Assembly: GCA_047638715.1 (NCBI GenBank)
Contig: JBLIMK010000092.1
Coordinates: 1-15,633, forward strand
Origin: SHLQ01 sp047638715
GTDB lineage: Bacteria; Actinomycetota; Acidimicrobiia; Acidimicrobiales; SHLQ01
DNA: 15,633 nucleotides
Reading direction: 5' to 3'
How positions within the stretch are numbered: position 1 is the first letter of the stretch; each line of letters opens with the position of its first letter. The position numbers and the translations under genes were made by a program. The notes under the pieces are model-generated. The model was not told where the DNA came from and did not search any database. It saw nothing but the letters and a program-made list of their open reading frames with translations. This document shows positions 6,668 to 15,026 of the stretch, one piece after another.

Positions 6668-7672
6668 TCAGCCGATCTCGGAGATCTTGACCGGACGGTT
6701 TTCTTTCACCGACAACGCTGCAGCCATTCCGATTGCGAGCGGCGCGCGACCGTCGATGCCGGTTACCGGCATCGTGCCGCTGACCAGACCATCGAGGAAA
6801 CCCGACCATTCGGCCAGATAACTCGGGATGTAACGCTCGAGAAAGAAGTACGGGATGGTCGTCAGCGTCGTGCCATCAGCGCCGTGCACCTCCGTCGTGT
6901 GCGAGCGCGGGTTCTCCGAGACCGCCATTCCTGCGGAGCCGAACACTTCGACGCGTTGGTCATAGCCATAGACGGCCTGGCGACTGTTGTCGATCATGGT
7001 GATCGCTTCGTTCTCATGGGTGAGCACGACGACCGCGGTGTCGACATCGCCCGCTTCCCCGATCGCTGGGTCGACGCGCACCGCAGCGGTTGCGTACACC
7101 TCGATCACCTCGCTGCCGGTGACGAATCGAGCCATGTCGAAGTCGTGGATCGTCATGTCGTTGAAGATCCCGCCCGAGACCTTGATGTACTCGATCGGTG
7201 GCGGCGCAGGATCCCGGCTGGTGATCTTCACCATGTGCACGTCGCCGACCGACCCGTTGGCAACGGCCTGTTGCACCGCAGCATGTGCCGCATCGAAGCG
7301 ACGGTTGAAGCCGATCTGGAGAGGAACGCCAGCGGCCTCGACCGCCGCGAGGGCACGATCGACCTCTTGGAGGTTCAGTGAAACCGGTTTCTCCAAGAAG
7401 ATCGCTTTCCCGGCTGCGGCTGCCGCAACCACCAGGTCGACGTGCGTATCGGTGCTGGTACAAATCGCTACGGCATCGACATCGCTGGCGAATATCTCTT
7501 CTGCGCTGCCCGCGACATCACATCCGAGGTCCGCCGCAACAGCGTTCGCAGAATCGGCGAAGACATCGAACACAGAATGTAGGTCGAGACCCGGCACCTG
7601 CCGGTCGATGAGCTCGGCGTGCATCTTGCCGATGCGTCCGGTCCCGAGAACGGCGATGGTTGGATTGCTCAT
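6668..7672 (-). CDS. iolG: Inositol 2-dehydrogenase
   Basis: A 334-residue Gfo/Idh/MocA-family oxidoreductase that oxidises myo-inositol (or an isomer) to 2-keto-inositol with NAD+, the entry step of inositol catabolism. The Rossmann motif GTGRIG is at 10-15, EKPVSLN at 94-100, and the family hallmark GGIFNDMTIHDFDMARF at 167-183. Lys95, Asp172 and His176 match in spacing the catalytic Lys97, Asp172 and His176 of Bacillus subtilis IolG. The start is ATG 7672, overlapping the upstream SDR stop (ATGA) and preceded by AGAAGGA 5 nt away; a longer frame to 7861 is not credible. Of the three Gfo/Idh/MocA proteins in the window this is the one most like true IolG. Substrate stereochemistry (myo-, scyllo- or D-chiro-inositol) is open. 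Confidence 0.9.
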   Translation of the reverse strand: MSNPTIAVLGTGRIGKMHAELIDRQVPGLDLHSVFDVFADSANAVAADLGCDVAGSAEEIFASDVDAVAICTSTDTHVDLVVAAAAAGKAIFLEKPVSLNLQEVDRALAAVEAAGVPLQIGFNRRFDAAHAAVQQAVANGSVGDVHMVKITSRDPAPPPIEYIKVSGGIFNDMTIHDFDMARFVTGSEVIEVYATAAVRVDPAIGEAGDVDTAVVVLTHENEAITMIDNSRQAVYGYDQRVEVFGSAGMAVSENPRSHTTEVHGADGTTLTTIPYFFLERYIPSYLAEWSGFLDGLVSGTMPVTGIDGRAPLAIGMAAALSVKENRPVKISEIG

Positions 7673-8604
7673 GGGGTTCCTTCTATCTGTGCTCGAAATC
7701 GTTCGAGCAACGTGCGTACTGGCGTTGCGGTGCGAGCCAGAATGCGGTCGGTTCGAGGCGTTGTGAGGGAAGTGTCGTACGGCACCGGGGCCGCCAGCAT
7801 CGAGGCTGGGTCTGGTGTGCCGTACCGAAGTAGAGAGCTGTCGAGTCCGAAAACGTCGCACGTGACCTCGGCGAGTTCGCGTCGGGTAACAGCGTCAGCC
7901 CCACAGCAATGGAAGACCCCGGTTGATCGGCTCTCGCCGATCGCGAGCATGATCTCGCCACATTCGAGCGCAAGAGACGGCGTTGCCACCATGTTGATGT
8001 CGTCGGATTCCCACACGGTGAACGTCTGCCCATCGGACAGCGCGTCGACGATGCTGGCCACGAAATACCCATACCCGCGATCTTGAGACCTCGGCGCTTT
8101 CGGGCGAGCTAAGTGCATGCCATTCACGCCGCTCACCCGAGCGATCGCTCCCCCAGCCTCGAGCGCCACCATCTCCGACGCGAGTTTGAGGGAGCCATAC
8201 AGGTTGATGGGGTTCGGCGGGGTCGACTCATCGGCGCCGGCTTGGGTGCCGTCGAAAACCCAGTCGGTCGATACGAGCACGAAGGCGGCGCCGATGTCGT
8301 TCGAGGCATACGCGGTCGCTCGTGTCGCACCAACGTAGGCATCCCACGAGGCCTCCCGATCGGCATACATGCGCTGCCAATCGTTCATGATCGCGCAGTG
8401 AATAACCGTGTCGGCACCGAAGTCACCAATGCTCGTGGCGACGGCGGCCTTGTCGGTCATGTCGACCGCTTCGACGACGTAGGGCGCATCGACTGGCGGA
8501 ACAAAGGTTTGGGTGGTCGTGAGCACTTGGTGACCTGCGTCGACGGCGGCACGCACGATATTCGACCCGACGAAGCCGCCTCCGCCGCTGATCCAGACCC
8601 GCAC
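7669..8604 (-). CDS. RmlD-like extended short-chain dehydrogenase
   Basis: A 311-residue extended SDR resembling dTDP-4-dehydrorhamnose reductase (RmlD/RfbD). The N-terminal cofactor motif is GGGGFVG (7-13), the active site has Ser112-Thr113-Asp114 in VSTDWVFDG and Tyr136-x3-Lys140 in YGSLK, and the ESTPPNPINLYGSLK stretch is typical of RmlD. No other rhamnose or nucleotide-sugar gene is in the window, so rhamnose synthesis is unlikely. Its place between the desaturase-Rieske oxygenase and iolG suggests oxidation or reduction of a cyclitol or derived sugar. The GTG start at 8604 overlaps the previous stop by one base (TAGTG), and its stop overlaps the iolG ATG. The family is secure; the role is inference. 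Confidence 0.82.
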   Translation of the reverse strand: MRVWISGGGGFVGSNIVRAAVDAGHQVLTTTQTFVPPVDAPYVVEAVDMTDKAAVATSIGDFGADTVIHCAIMNDWQRMYADREASWDAYVGATRATAYASNDIGAAFVLVSTDWVFDGTQAGADESTPPNPINLYGSLKLASEMVALEAGGAIARVSGVNGMHLARPKAPRSQDRGYGYFVASIVDALSDGQTFTVWESDDINMVATPSLALECGEIMLAIGESRSTGVFHCCGADAVTRRELAEVTCDVFGLDSSLLRYGTPDPASMLAAPVPYDTSLTTPRTDRILARTATPVRTLLERFRAQIEGTP

Positions 8605-10016
8605 TACGAACCCGCACTCTCAGTGCCAGCGCTTTCGACGCGGCCAGCGCTGACGCGAATTTCGTAGGTCCCCAGCGCCGTCTGAATTGGACGGCGCGTA
8701 CCGAGACCGGTACGCAGGTCGAAACGGCCATTGTGCTTTGGACATTCGATCTCGCAACCAAGGATCGCGCCCGTAGAAAGATCGGCTTCGCCATGGGTGC
8801 AGGTCCGGTCGACGAGCGCGAGGTCACCCTCTTCTGTGCACGCGAGAAGCCGTTGCGATCCATCGATCTCGACGGCCCGCATCTCGCCCGGCGACAGGTC
8901 GGCGGGCCCGATATCGACCCACCCATCGCTCGCTTCTTCGCCAACCCATTCAAAACCTTGAACGATTGAGCCCCGACGACCTGGGACGTCGGGAATCTGA
9001 CGCGGGATCTCCCACGTTGGGTCCTTGGACTGCTGTGAGAACGCATGAATGATCTCGCGATAGGTGGCGATCATGTTGGGCATCGGCGTCGGCAACTGAT
9101 CACGAACCTCGTCGTGCAGCTTCGGCAGGTTGTAGTACGGCACCGCCGGGTACATGTGGTGCTCGATGTGGTAATTCATGTTCAGATAGAGGAAGCCGAA
9201 GATCGGGTTGACCAACACTGTTCGGGTGGAGCGACGATGGTCAAGTTCGTCTTCTTTTAGACCTCCGTGTTGCGTCACACCGAAGAACAGGACCAGCCAC
9301 GCCCCATAAATCGTTGGGCCACCGATCAGCAAGAGCGGATAGAAGGAACGGGTTGTAACGGCCCACACGATCGTTGCGAACCAGATCACGACGTAGAGCC
9401 GTGCCTCCCAATACACCCGACTCCGCTCGGGCTCGGGAACCAAGACATCGATGTTGACGTCCGGTCGACCGAGCGCGTGTCTCAACGTCGTCAGCATCAT
9501 CGAGGAGCCGCCCTGAATATGGGCAAATGCCCAGGCCAAGCCGCGAATCGACGGTGGTCGCGGAAAGACGATCTCGGCGTCTCGACCGACGATGATCGTG
9601 TCGGTGTGATGGCGGAAATGCGACCATCGCCAGTAGGTCGCTTCGCGGGCCAACATAAAACTTGCCGGGTAATACACGACGTCGTTCAACCACTGGCTAC
9701 GAAACGCTGTGCCGTGGCCGCACTCGTGCCAACGAGCGTCTGAGGAGCCGCCGACCAAGCTGCCATAAACGAAGAACGCGGGCACGGCCCACCAACTGCC
9801 ACGCTGGCTCCATGCGAGCGCGCCAAATCCGACTATCAGTGCCACCCAGATCGCGAGGTCGATCGCAGGCCGCATGTTTTGACGTGCGGTGAGTTCGCGG
9901 AGTTTTCCAGGATCGATCTCAGCTTGGAACCACTTCGCGTCCGCCAACCCTCGCTCGACAGCGCGCGCCGATTCCGTGCCGGTGAGGCTGTAGTCGCGGC
10001 GAGCGAAGGCTGTCAC
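8604..10016 (-). CDS. Membrane desaturase/hydroxylase fused to Rieske ferredoxin (MocD-MocE-like)
   Basis: A 470-residue fusion. Residues ~45-330 form a fatty-acid-desaturase-type diiron membrane oxygenase with all His boxes: HECGH (97-101), HFRHH (133-137) and HIEHH (283-287), and hydrophobic segments near 50-69, 75-92, 205-222 and 227-246. Residues ~355-460 form a Rieske [2Fe-2S] ferredoxin domain with Cys406-x-His408 and Cys425-x2-His428, 16 residues between the pairs. The Rieske part would feed electrons to the diiron site. Rhizobial MocD (desaturase-like) and MocE (Rieske ferredoxin) act with the reductase MocF in demethylating the rhizopine 3-O-methyl-scyllo-inosamine; here the first two seem fused, inside an inositol operon. 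I infer O-demethylation of a methylated cyclitol. A lipid desaturase is the main alternative. The GTG start at 10016 overlaps the preceding stop (GTGA). No reductase is present in the window. Confidence 0.88.
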   Translation of the reverse strand: MTAFARRDYSLTGTESARAVERGLADAKWFQAEIDPGKLRELTARQNMRPAIDLAIWVALIVGFGALAWSQRGSWWAVPAFFVYGSLVGGSSDARWHECGHGTAFRSQWLNDVVYYPASFMLAREATYWRWSHFRHHTDTIIVGRDAEIVFPRPPSIRGLAWAFAHIQGGSSMMLTTLRHALGRPDVNIDVLVPEPERSRVYWEARLYVVIWFATIVWAVTTRSFYPLLLIGGPTIYGAWLVLFFGVTQHGGLKEDELDHRRSTRTVLVNPIFGFLYLNMNYHIEHHMYPAVPYYNLPKLHDEVRDQLPTPMPNMIATYREIIHAFSQQSKDPTWEIPRQIPDVPGRRGSIVQGFEWVGEEASDGWVDIGPADLSPGEMRAVEIDGSQRLLACTEEGDLALVDRTCTHGEADLSTGAILGCEIECPKHNGRFDLRTGLGTRRPIQTALGTYEIRVSAGRVESAGTESAGS

Positions 10017-11035
10017 GGTCGGTACAGCTCCGGGACTTCGAATGGCGCGACCTCGACCGTGCGGCTCTCGGCGATCGACACGAGCGCCGCTTCCGCGACG
10101 AGTTGTGCCGCGAGGCCATCGGCGGCCGACGGGCCAATCGCTGAAGGTCCCGACAGCGATTCGACCCACTGCCGATCTTGAATGCGGTAAGCCTCGGCAA
10201 ACCACCCGAACCAATCGAGATCTCCCGCTTCGCTCCCGACAGTCGCAGATTCGCTTCGCTCGGTCTGCTCTGCGGCTGCGCCAGAGGCGGTCTCGGTCGC
10301 TCGTCCCTCTCTTCTCGGGCGAGGTTCCATTGTTCCGCCTGACGAGACGACCCCGTCTGGTGTTGTTGCTTCCACTTGCACGCTGTATGCGGGCCCGTCG
10401 TCGCTGAACTCGACCGTTGCGGTCGCACCGGTAGCGAGTCGAAGCACGAGGAGCACGTGGAGCAGACCTCCGGGGCGGGGAATCGCTCGAGCGTCCACGT
10501 CGACGATCTCGCCGCCGAGCCAGCGAACCGTGTGAATGTCATGGATCAGTGACTGCACGAGGACCATCGCTGGAGGGCGAGCTTCAGTGTTGGTGTTGCG
10601 GTGCGTGCACCGCAGATACTGCAGGTCGCCAAGATGGGCCAACTGTTCGGCAAGCGCGGCGTGAGCAGGGTCGACCTCGCGCATGAATCCGACCTGAACT
10701 CGTCGCTCTCCGATCGCGACTTCCGAGTCGATCACCGCTCGGGCGCCGGCGAGATCGTGGGACAACGGCTTCTCGCAAAGCACGCGGCTTCCGGCATCGA
10801 GCGCCAACAATGTCAGGGCCGAGTGCGTGTTGTCAGGCGACGCGATTACGACGCCATCCCATCCCTCAGCAGCGCATGCGTCGACATCGGTGCTGACCGG
10901 GACGTCGAACCGATCAAGATCGGGGTGTGGGTACGGATCGGCGATCGCGGCCAACTCGACGCCGGGCAGGGCCAGCAGCGTTTCCGCGTGAAAACGGCCC
11001 ATGCCTCCAGCGCCAATGACGGCCAAGCGCCTCAT
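10013..11035 (-). CDS. Gfo/Idh/MocA-family oxidoreductase (inositol dehydrogenase-like)
   Basis: A 340-residue NAD(P)-dependent dehydrogenase. The nucleotide loop GAGGMG is at 8-13, the CEKPLS motif at 87-92 provides the catalytic-site Lys89, and the segment VQSLIHDIHTVRWL (160-173) has His165, Asp166 and His168 where the family carries its active-site Asp/His. The C-terminal part contains an unusual charged, Ala/Glu/Ser-rich stretch at about 236-270 that interrupts the beta-sheet domain. The ATG at 11035 overlaps the iolD stop (TAATG) and the stop overlaps the oxygenase gene, so it is translationally coupled on both sides. It may oxidise a different inositol isomer or a demethylated product of the neighbouring oxygenase. 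Substrate unknown. Confidence 0.85.
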   Translation of the reverse strand: MRRLAVIGAGGMGRFHAETLLALPGVELAAIADPYPHPDLDRFDVPVSTDVDACAAEGWDGVVIASPDNTHSALTLLALDAGSRVLCEKPLSHDLAGARAVIDSEVAIGERRVQVGFMREVDPAHAALAEQLAHLGDLQYLRCTHRNTNTEARPPAMVLVQSLIHDIHTVRWLGGEIVDVDARAIPRPGGLLHVLLVLRLATGATATVEFSDDGPAYSVQVEATTPDGVVSSGGTMEPRPRREGRATETASGAAAEQTERSESATVGSEAGDLDWFGWFAEAYRIQDRQWVESLSGPSAIGPSAADGLAAQLVAEAALVSIAESRTVEVAPFEVPELYRP

Positions 11036-12891
11036 TAGATTCGCTGGCCTTTCTTGCCTTCGACCATGTCGGCCTTGGCTTCGAGGACCGAGTCGAGTTC
11101 GCTCACCTCGGGCACACCGACCTCCCAAAACGAACCGCCTTCGGTCCAGCTATAGGCGTCGGTGGCCATAGCGATCACGTAGGTACGATCCGCTGCCTTT
11201 GCCCGGCGGAAGGCGTCTTCGAGATCGTCGATGCTCGTGATGGTTTCGCTCATTGCGCCCATTGCCTCGGCGTGTTTGGCAAAGTCGACCCGCACTGGAT
11301 TGACCACTGTTGGGTTGTCTTTGATCAGGTTGTTGTAGGGGTTGCCGCCCATGTTGGTTTGGAGCCGGTTGATCACGGCGAAGCCGCCGTTGTCGCACAC
11401 GATCACGATCATCTTGTGGCCGTGGATAACCGAGCTGTAGATGTCGCTGTTGAGCATCATCCACGAGCCATCTCCGGTAAACACGACAACGTCCTTGTCG
11501 GGCATGGCCATCGCCGCACCCCATCCGCCGCTGGTCTCATAGCCCATGCAGCTGAAACCGTATTCGCAGTCGAAACTGTTGAGCTCCTTCGCACGCCACC
11601 CGTTGTTGACTTCACCCGGGAATCCGCCTGCGGCCGCGAGCGCAAACGTCTTGTCATCGGCCAGCCGATCGACGGCGCCCACGACCTGCGCGTAGGTCGG
11701 CAGCCCGCTGTCGGATGTCGATTCTTTGGCGGCGATCTTGTCGATGTACGCGTTGTGCTGGGCTACTTCGTTCGCCATGGTGGTCGACCAGTCGTCGCCA
11801 GCGCGATAGTCGCCCAGGCCCTGACCCAACTCGACCAGCGTCTCCTTTGCATCGCCCACCAACGGTGCGATGTGGCGCTTGGTGGCGTCGAAACGAGCTG
11901 CGTTGAGCCCGATGATCTTAACGTTCTCGTTCTTGAAGACGGTCCACGAACCGGTCGTGAAGTCGAGCAATCGTGTGCCGACCGCCAAGACGACGTCAGC
12001 TTCTCCGGCGAGAGCGTTGGCCGACGTACCGCCCGTGACCCCGATCGGGCCCCCGTACATTGGGTGGTTCCATTCGAGGCATGCCTTGCCCGCAACGGTC
12101 TCGACGACAGGGATGTTGTGTGCTGTGGCAAATGCTGCGAGCTCGGCTTCGGCCAGTGAGTAGTGCAAGCCTCCACCGGCGACGATCAGCGGCTTCTTCG
12201 CGGAACGAAGTGCGGCCACCGCGGCATCGAGCTGGCGACGATCGGCGCGCGGACGCGCAATGTCGTGCACGCGTTCCTCAAACATCACCACCGGAAAGTC
12301 CCAGGCTTCGGCGCCAACATCTTGGGGCAGACCGAGGAACGCCGGGCCGCAGTCGGCTGGGTCGAGCATGGTCTGAATCGCATGTGGCAGCGAAGACGTC
12401 AGCTGCTCGGGCCGGGTGATCCGATCCCAATATCGGGTGACCGCTCGAAAGCTGTCGTTTACGGTCTGAGTCGGATCGCCGAAGTGTTCGACCTGTTGCA
12501 GCACGGGGTCGGGGAGTCGACTCGTGAACGTGTCGCCCGCGATCAGCAGGATCGGCAGCCGGTTGCTGTGGGCCACACCCGCGGCCGTCACCATGTTGGT
12601 CGCTCCTGGCCCCACCGAGCTCGTCGCCACCATGATCTGGCGTCGCCGGGTCGCTTTGGCATAAGCGACGCCAGCGAGCGCCATGCCCTCTTCGCTCTGA
12701 CCCCGATATGTCGGCAACTCGTGCTTGGCTCGCTCGAGCGCATGCCCAAGAGAGGTCACGTTGCCGTGCCCAAAGATGCCATAGACCCCACCGAACAGTG
12801 GAGCCACGGACCCATCACGCTGAACAGACTTCTGCGCGATCAGATACTTAACGATCGCCTGCGAAGTAGTAAGTCGAATCGTGCTACCCAT
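11035..12891 (-). CDS. iolD: 3D-(3,5/4)-trihydroxycyclohexane-1,2-dione hydrolase
   Basis: A 618-residue thiamine-diphosphate enzyme that hydrolytically opens the cyclitol ring of the dione to 5-deoxy-D-glucuronate. The N-terminal PYR domain has the activating Glu in RGQSEEGMA (Glu67 or Glu68) and SSVGPGATNM (91-100). The central domain spans about 210-360. The C-terminal PP domain has the cofactor motif GDGSWMMLNSDI (473-484) running to CDNGGF (499-504). Full length fits the IolD family and the C-terminal TDAYSWTEGGSFWEVGVPEVS is IolD-like rather than acetolactate-synthase-like. The start ATG 12891 was chosen over the longer frame to 12930 because a GGAGGA site lies 9 nt upstream and the domain begins right after it. 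This gene is the firmest anchor for assigning the operon to inositol catabolism. Confidence 0.94.
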   Translation of the reverse strand: MGSTIRLTTSQAIVKYLIAQKSVQRDGSVAPLFGGVYGIFGHGNVTSLGHALERAKHELPTYRGQSEEGMALAGVAYAKATRRRQIMVATSSVGPGATNMVTAAGVAHSNRLPILLIAGDTFTSRLPDPVLQQVEHFGDPTQTVNDSFRAVTRYWDRITRPEQLTSSLPHAIQTMLDPADCGPAFLGLPQDVGAEAWDFPVVMFEERVHDIARPRADRRQLDAAVAALRSAKKPLIVAGGGLHYSLAEAELAAFATAHNIPVVETVAGKACLEWNHPMYGGPIGVTGGTSANALAGEADVVLAVGTRLLDFTTGSWTVFKNENVKIIGLNAARFDATKRHIAPLVGDAKETLVELGQGLGDYRAGDDWSTTMANEVAQHNAYIDKIAAKESTSDSGLPTYAQVVGAVDRLADDKTFALAAAGGFPGEVNNGWRAKELNSFDCEYGFSCMGYETSGGWGAAMAMPDKDVVVFTGDGSWMMLNSDIYSSVIHGHKMIVIVCDNGGFAVINRLQTNMGGNPYNNLIKDNPTVVNPVRVDFAKHAEAMGAMSETITSIDDLEDAFRRAKAADRTYVIAMATDAYSWTEGGSFWEVGVPEVSELDSVLEAKADMVEGKKGQRI

Positions 12892-12896
12892 CTTGT

Positions 12897-14069
12897 TTAG
12901 TCCTCCGCCAGGTTGACGACGTCTTGCCACGTTCCGGTCTCGGTCGACGTGATGAGCGCGGCCTGCACGCTCACGTAGTCGACGGCCTCTTTGAAGCTCG
13001 CCGAGTGTTTGGTGCCAGCGGCGACGGCCTTCAAGAACTCGTAGTCCTCGATCGTGATGAGGTCCTCGAACGCGATGCTGTTCGCATCTCCGGGGACGAA
13101 GTTGCCGTGGTACGGGTAACGATCGCCTGCCCGTACTGTCGTGTACCCACGAGCCTGGTCCTTCAGGAGGAACAAGCCCATCTCGTTCATGGTCTCGAGG
13201 TTCCAGTTCGCAGCGCCCTTCGTGCCGTACACGTCGAACGCGTTTTGGCTCTCGGGTCCGATAATCGAACGACTGGTTTCGAACGTACCGATTGCCCCGT
13301 TTTCAAATTCGCAAAACGCTCCGAAGTAGTCCTCGTTGGTCACTTCGCCGGTCGGGTCGCCGGGTGCGCCACGGTCGTAATGTGTTCCGCCGTCTTTTGG
13401 CAGAGGCCGTTCTGTGATGAACGTCTTTTGCATTCCCATGACCCGCGTGATCGGCCCCACGAGCATGTGTGCCAGGTCCATCGAGTGGCTGAGGATGTCA
13501 GTGCTGACGCCATAGCCCGATTGGTCGACCTTGAATCGCCAGCTCAGCAGGCCCATCGGGTCGCTGCCGTACATCGAGAAAAAGCGGCCGCGATAGTTGG
13601 TGATCTCCCCCAGCTCGCCCTCTTCGATGAGGTTCTTGAGGTACTGGATGAGCGGCGCAAAACGGTAGTTGTAACCAACGCCGGTGACCACACCGGCATC
13701 GCGTGCAGCTTTCTCGGCGCGCACCGTCTGTTCGGGAAGCCCACCTACCGGCTTCTCGCAGAAGATCGCCTTCCCAGCTTCGGCTGCAGCGATACAAATT
13801 TCCTCATGGAGCATGTTGGGAGCAGTGCAGGTGATGACGTCGATGTCGTCGCGGTCGATGATGTCGCGCCAGTCGGCAACCGCTTCTTCGAAACCGAAGC
13901 TGTGAATTGCTTGATCGCGACGCATCTCCACGTTGTCGGCGCATACCGCGAGCACCGGGTTGTACTCACGGTCCTCGAATAGCTGGGGAATACGTGAGTA
14001 GCTGCGACTGTGGGCTTGGCCCATCCAGCCGAGTCCGATGACGGCGATTCTGAGGGGTTGACGGTCCAT
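12897..14069 (-). CDS. Gfo/Idh/MocA-family oxidoreductase, 390 residues
   Basis: The longest of three Gfo/Idh/MocA dehydrogenases here. It shows GLGWMG (12-17), CEKPVGG (104-110) with Lys106, and STDILSHSMDLAHMLVG (189-205) with Asp191, His195 and His201 as active-site candidates. The C-terminal domain carries extra loops (about 215-250 and 305-335), giving ~50 residues more than IolG. The start ATG 14069 is 3 nt after the preceding stop with AAGGA 6 nt upstream. The FRxxYGSDP-like stretch GRFFSMYGSDPMGLLSWRF is seen in members acting on larger or substituted sugars and cyclitols, but this is only a resemblance. In the operon it sits between a D-2-hydroxyacid dehydrogenase and iolD. I infer a cyclitol or sugar-acid dehydrogenase with a substrate different from IolG. 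Confidence 0.86.
   Translation of the reverse strand: MDRQPLRIAVIGLGWMGQAHSRSYSRIPQLFEDREYNPVLAVCADNVEMRRDQAIHSFGFEEAVADWRDIIDRDDIDVITCTAPNMLHEEICIAAAEAGKAIFCEKPVGGLPEQTVRAEKAARDAGVVTGVGYNYRFAPLIQYLKNLIEEGELGEITNYRGRFFSMYGSDPMGLLSWRFKVDQSGYGVSTDILSHSMDLAHMLVGPITRVMGMQKTFITERPLPKDGGTHYDRGAPGDPTGEVTNEDYFGAFCEFENGAIGTFETSRSIIGPESQNAFDVYGTKGAANWNLETMNEMGLFLLKDQARGYTTVRAGDRYPYHGNFVPGDANSIAFEDLITIEDYEFLKAVAAGTKHSASFKEAVDYVSVQAALITSTETGTWQDVVNLAED
12901..12906 (-). promoter_or_regulatory. Ribosome binding site of iolD
   Basis: GGAGGA on the minus strand, 9 nt before ATG 12891 and inside the last codons of the upstream dehydrogenase gene. It is among the strongest sites in the operon and settles the iolD start. 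Confidence 0.6.
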
Positions 14070-14072
14070 GGC

Positions 14073-15026
14073 TTAATCCTTGACTTCAGGGGGGTTGAGA
14101 AAATCTGTTGTGTGCTCGTTGAGAAGGTGTGTGGGTCGTTCACCGGCCAGCGCAAACTGCACTTGTTCGAATGCCATCCGTTCCATCCGAGCGCGCCCGG
14201 CGGTGGTGTTCGACGCGATGTGCGGGGTGACGATCACATTGTCCATGTGCAAAAGCGGATGATCTGGATCGAGCGGTTCTGGCTCGGTTACGTCGAGCCC
14301 TGCGCCCATGAGGTGTCCGGATCGGAGCGCGTCGACCAGGTCGTCGGTAACCACGATTGGGCCTCGGGCGCAATTGATGAGGACCGAGCCTTGTTTCATG
14401 TTCCCGAGCGCGTCCCGGTCGATCAGCCCGATGGTCGAGGGAGTCGCCGGGGCATGAATCGAGAACACATCGGAACGGGCGAGCAGCTCGTCGATGCTCA
14501 CGGAATCCTCGAACATAGGGTCGGTGATGATCACGTTCATGCCGATCGCTTCGGCCATGATCGCAACCGCACGACCAATACGTCCGTAGCCGAGGAGTCC
14601 GAGCGTTCGACCCTGCAATTCCATGCTGTTCTGATGGCTGACGTAATCGCCGGTCGCCGCGCGAAGCCGCAGCGCTGAGGACTTCAACTCGTGGGTAACC
14701 GCCATCATGAGCGCGATCGTGTGCTCGGCCGTGGATGTGGTTGGACCCTCGGGCGTGTTGGTGACCATGATGCCGCGTTCGGTAGCGGCATCGACGTCGA
14801 CCGCGTCGTAACCAATACCTATACGGGCCAGCACCTTCATATTCGGAAGCGCATCCATGACGTCGGCGGAGTATTCCTCTGCGCCAGCGAGCACAGCTAT
14901 GGCACCAGATCGGTCGACAAGATCGGGTCCGATGGCGGTCAGTCCTGCTCGCTCATGAGCCTGCGCCAGATGACGTGGACAACCGCGCACCCACCACAAC
15001 GTCGTCATCGCTGTCGTCGAGGTCAT
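14073..15026 (-). CDS. D-2-hydroxyacid dehydrogenase (PGDH-like)
   Basis: A 317-residue NAD(P)-dependent member of the D-isomer-specific 2-hydroxyacid dehydrogenase family, related to 3-phosphoglycerate, glyoxylate and phosphonate dehydrogenases. The nucleotide fold is marked by GLLGYGRIGRAVA (143-155) with Asp169 after the second strand; the active-site residues are Arg221 in NCARG, Glu250 in the VTEPEPL stretch, and His269 in VTPHIASNT. There is no C-terminal ACT domain, so it is not the regulated serine-pathway form. ATG 15026 overlaps the iolB stop (ATGA). Such an enzyme is not part of the standard inositol pathway. It could reduce or oxidise a 2-keto acid formed from a modified cyclitol, but this is a guess from position. 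Confidence 0.87.
   Translation of the reverse strand: MTSTTAMTTLWWVRGCPRHLAQAHERAGLTAIGPDLVDRSGAIAVLAGAEEYSADVMDALPNMKVLARIGIGYDAVDVDAATERGIMVTNTPEGPTTSTAEHTIALMMAVTHELKSSALRLRAATGDYVSHQNSMELQGRTLGLLGYGRIGRAVAIMAEAIGMNVIITDPMFEDSVSIDELLARSDVFSIHAPATPSTIGLIDRDALGNMKQGSVLINCARGPIVVTDDLVDALRSGHLMGAGLDVTEPEPLDPDHPLLHMDNVIVTPHIASNTTAGRARMERMAFEQVQFALAGERPTHLLNEHTTDFLNPPEVKD

Noticed and set aside
6666..6809. Longer N-terminus for the SDR at 5802-6665
   Set aside because: The extra 48 codons overlap iolG, lack SDR sequence and are Arg-rich; ATG 6665 gives the normal SDR start.
7669..8604. dTDP-rhamnose synthesis gene rmlD
   Set aside because: The fold resembles RmlD, but no rmlA, rmlB, rmlC or glycosyltransferase is near and the gene is locked into the inositol operon, so I did not give the rmlD symbol.
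8604..10016. Plain fatty-acid desaturase of lipid metabolism
   Set aside because: Not excluded, but the fused Rieske domain and the coupled inositol genes make a soluble-substrate oxygenase of the MocD type the better working idea.
12924..13982. 352-codon open frame on the plus strand
   Set aside because: It is antisense to the Gfo/Idh/MocA gene at 12897-14069, which has complete family motifs; no domain is recognisable in the antisense product.
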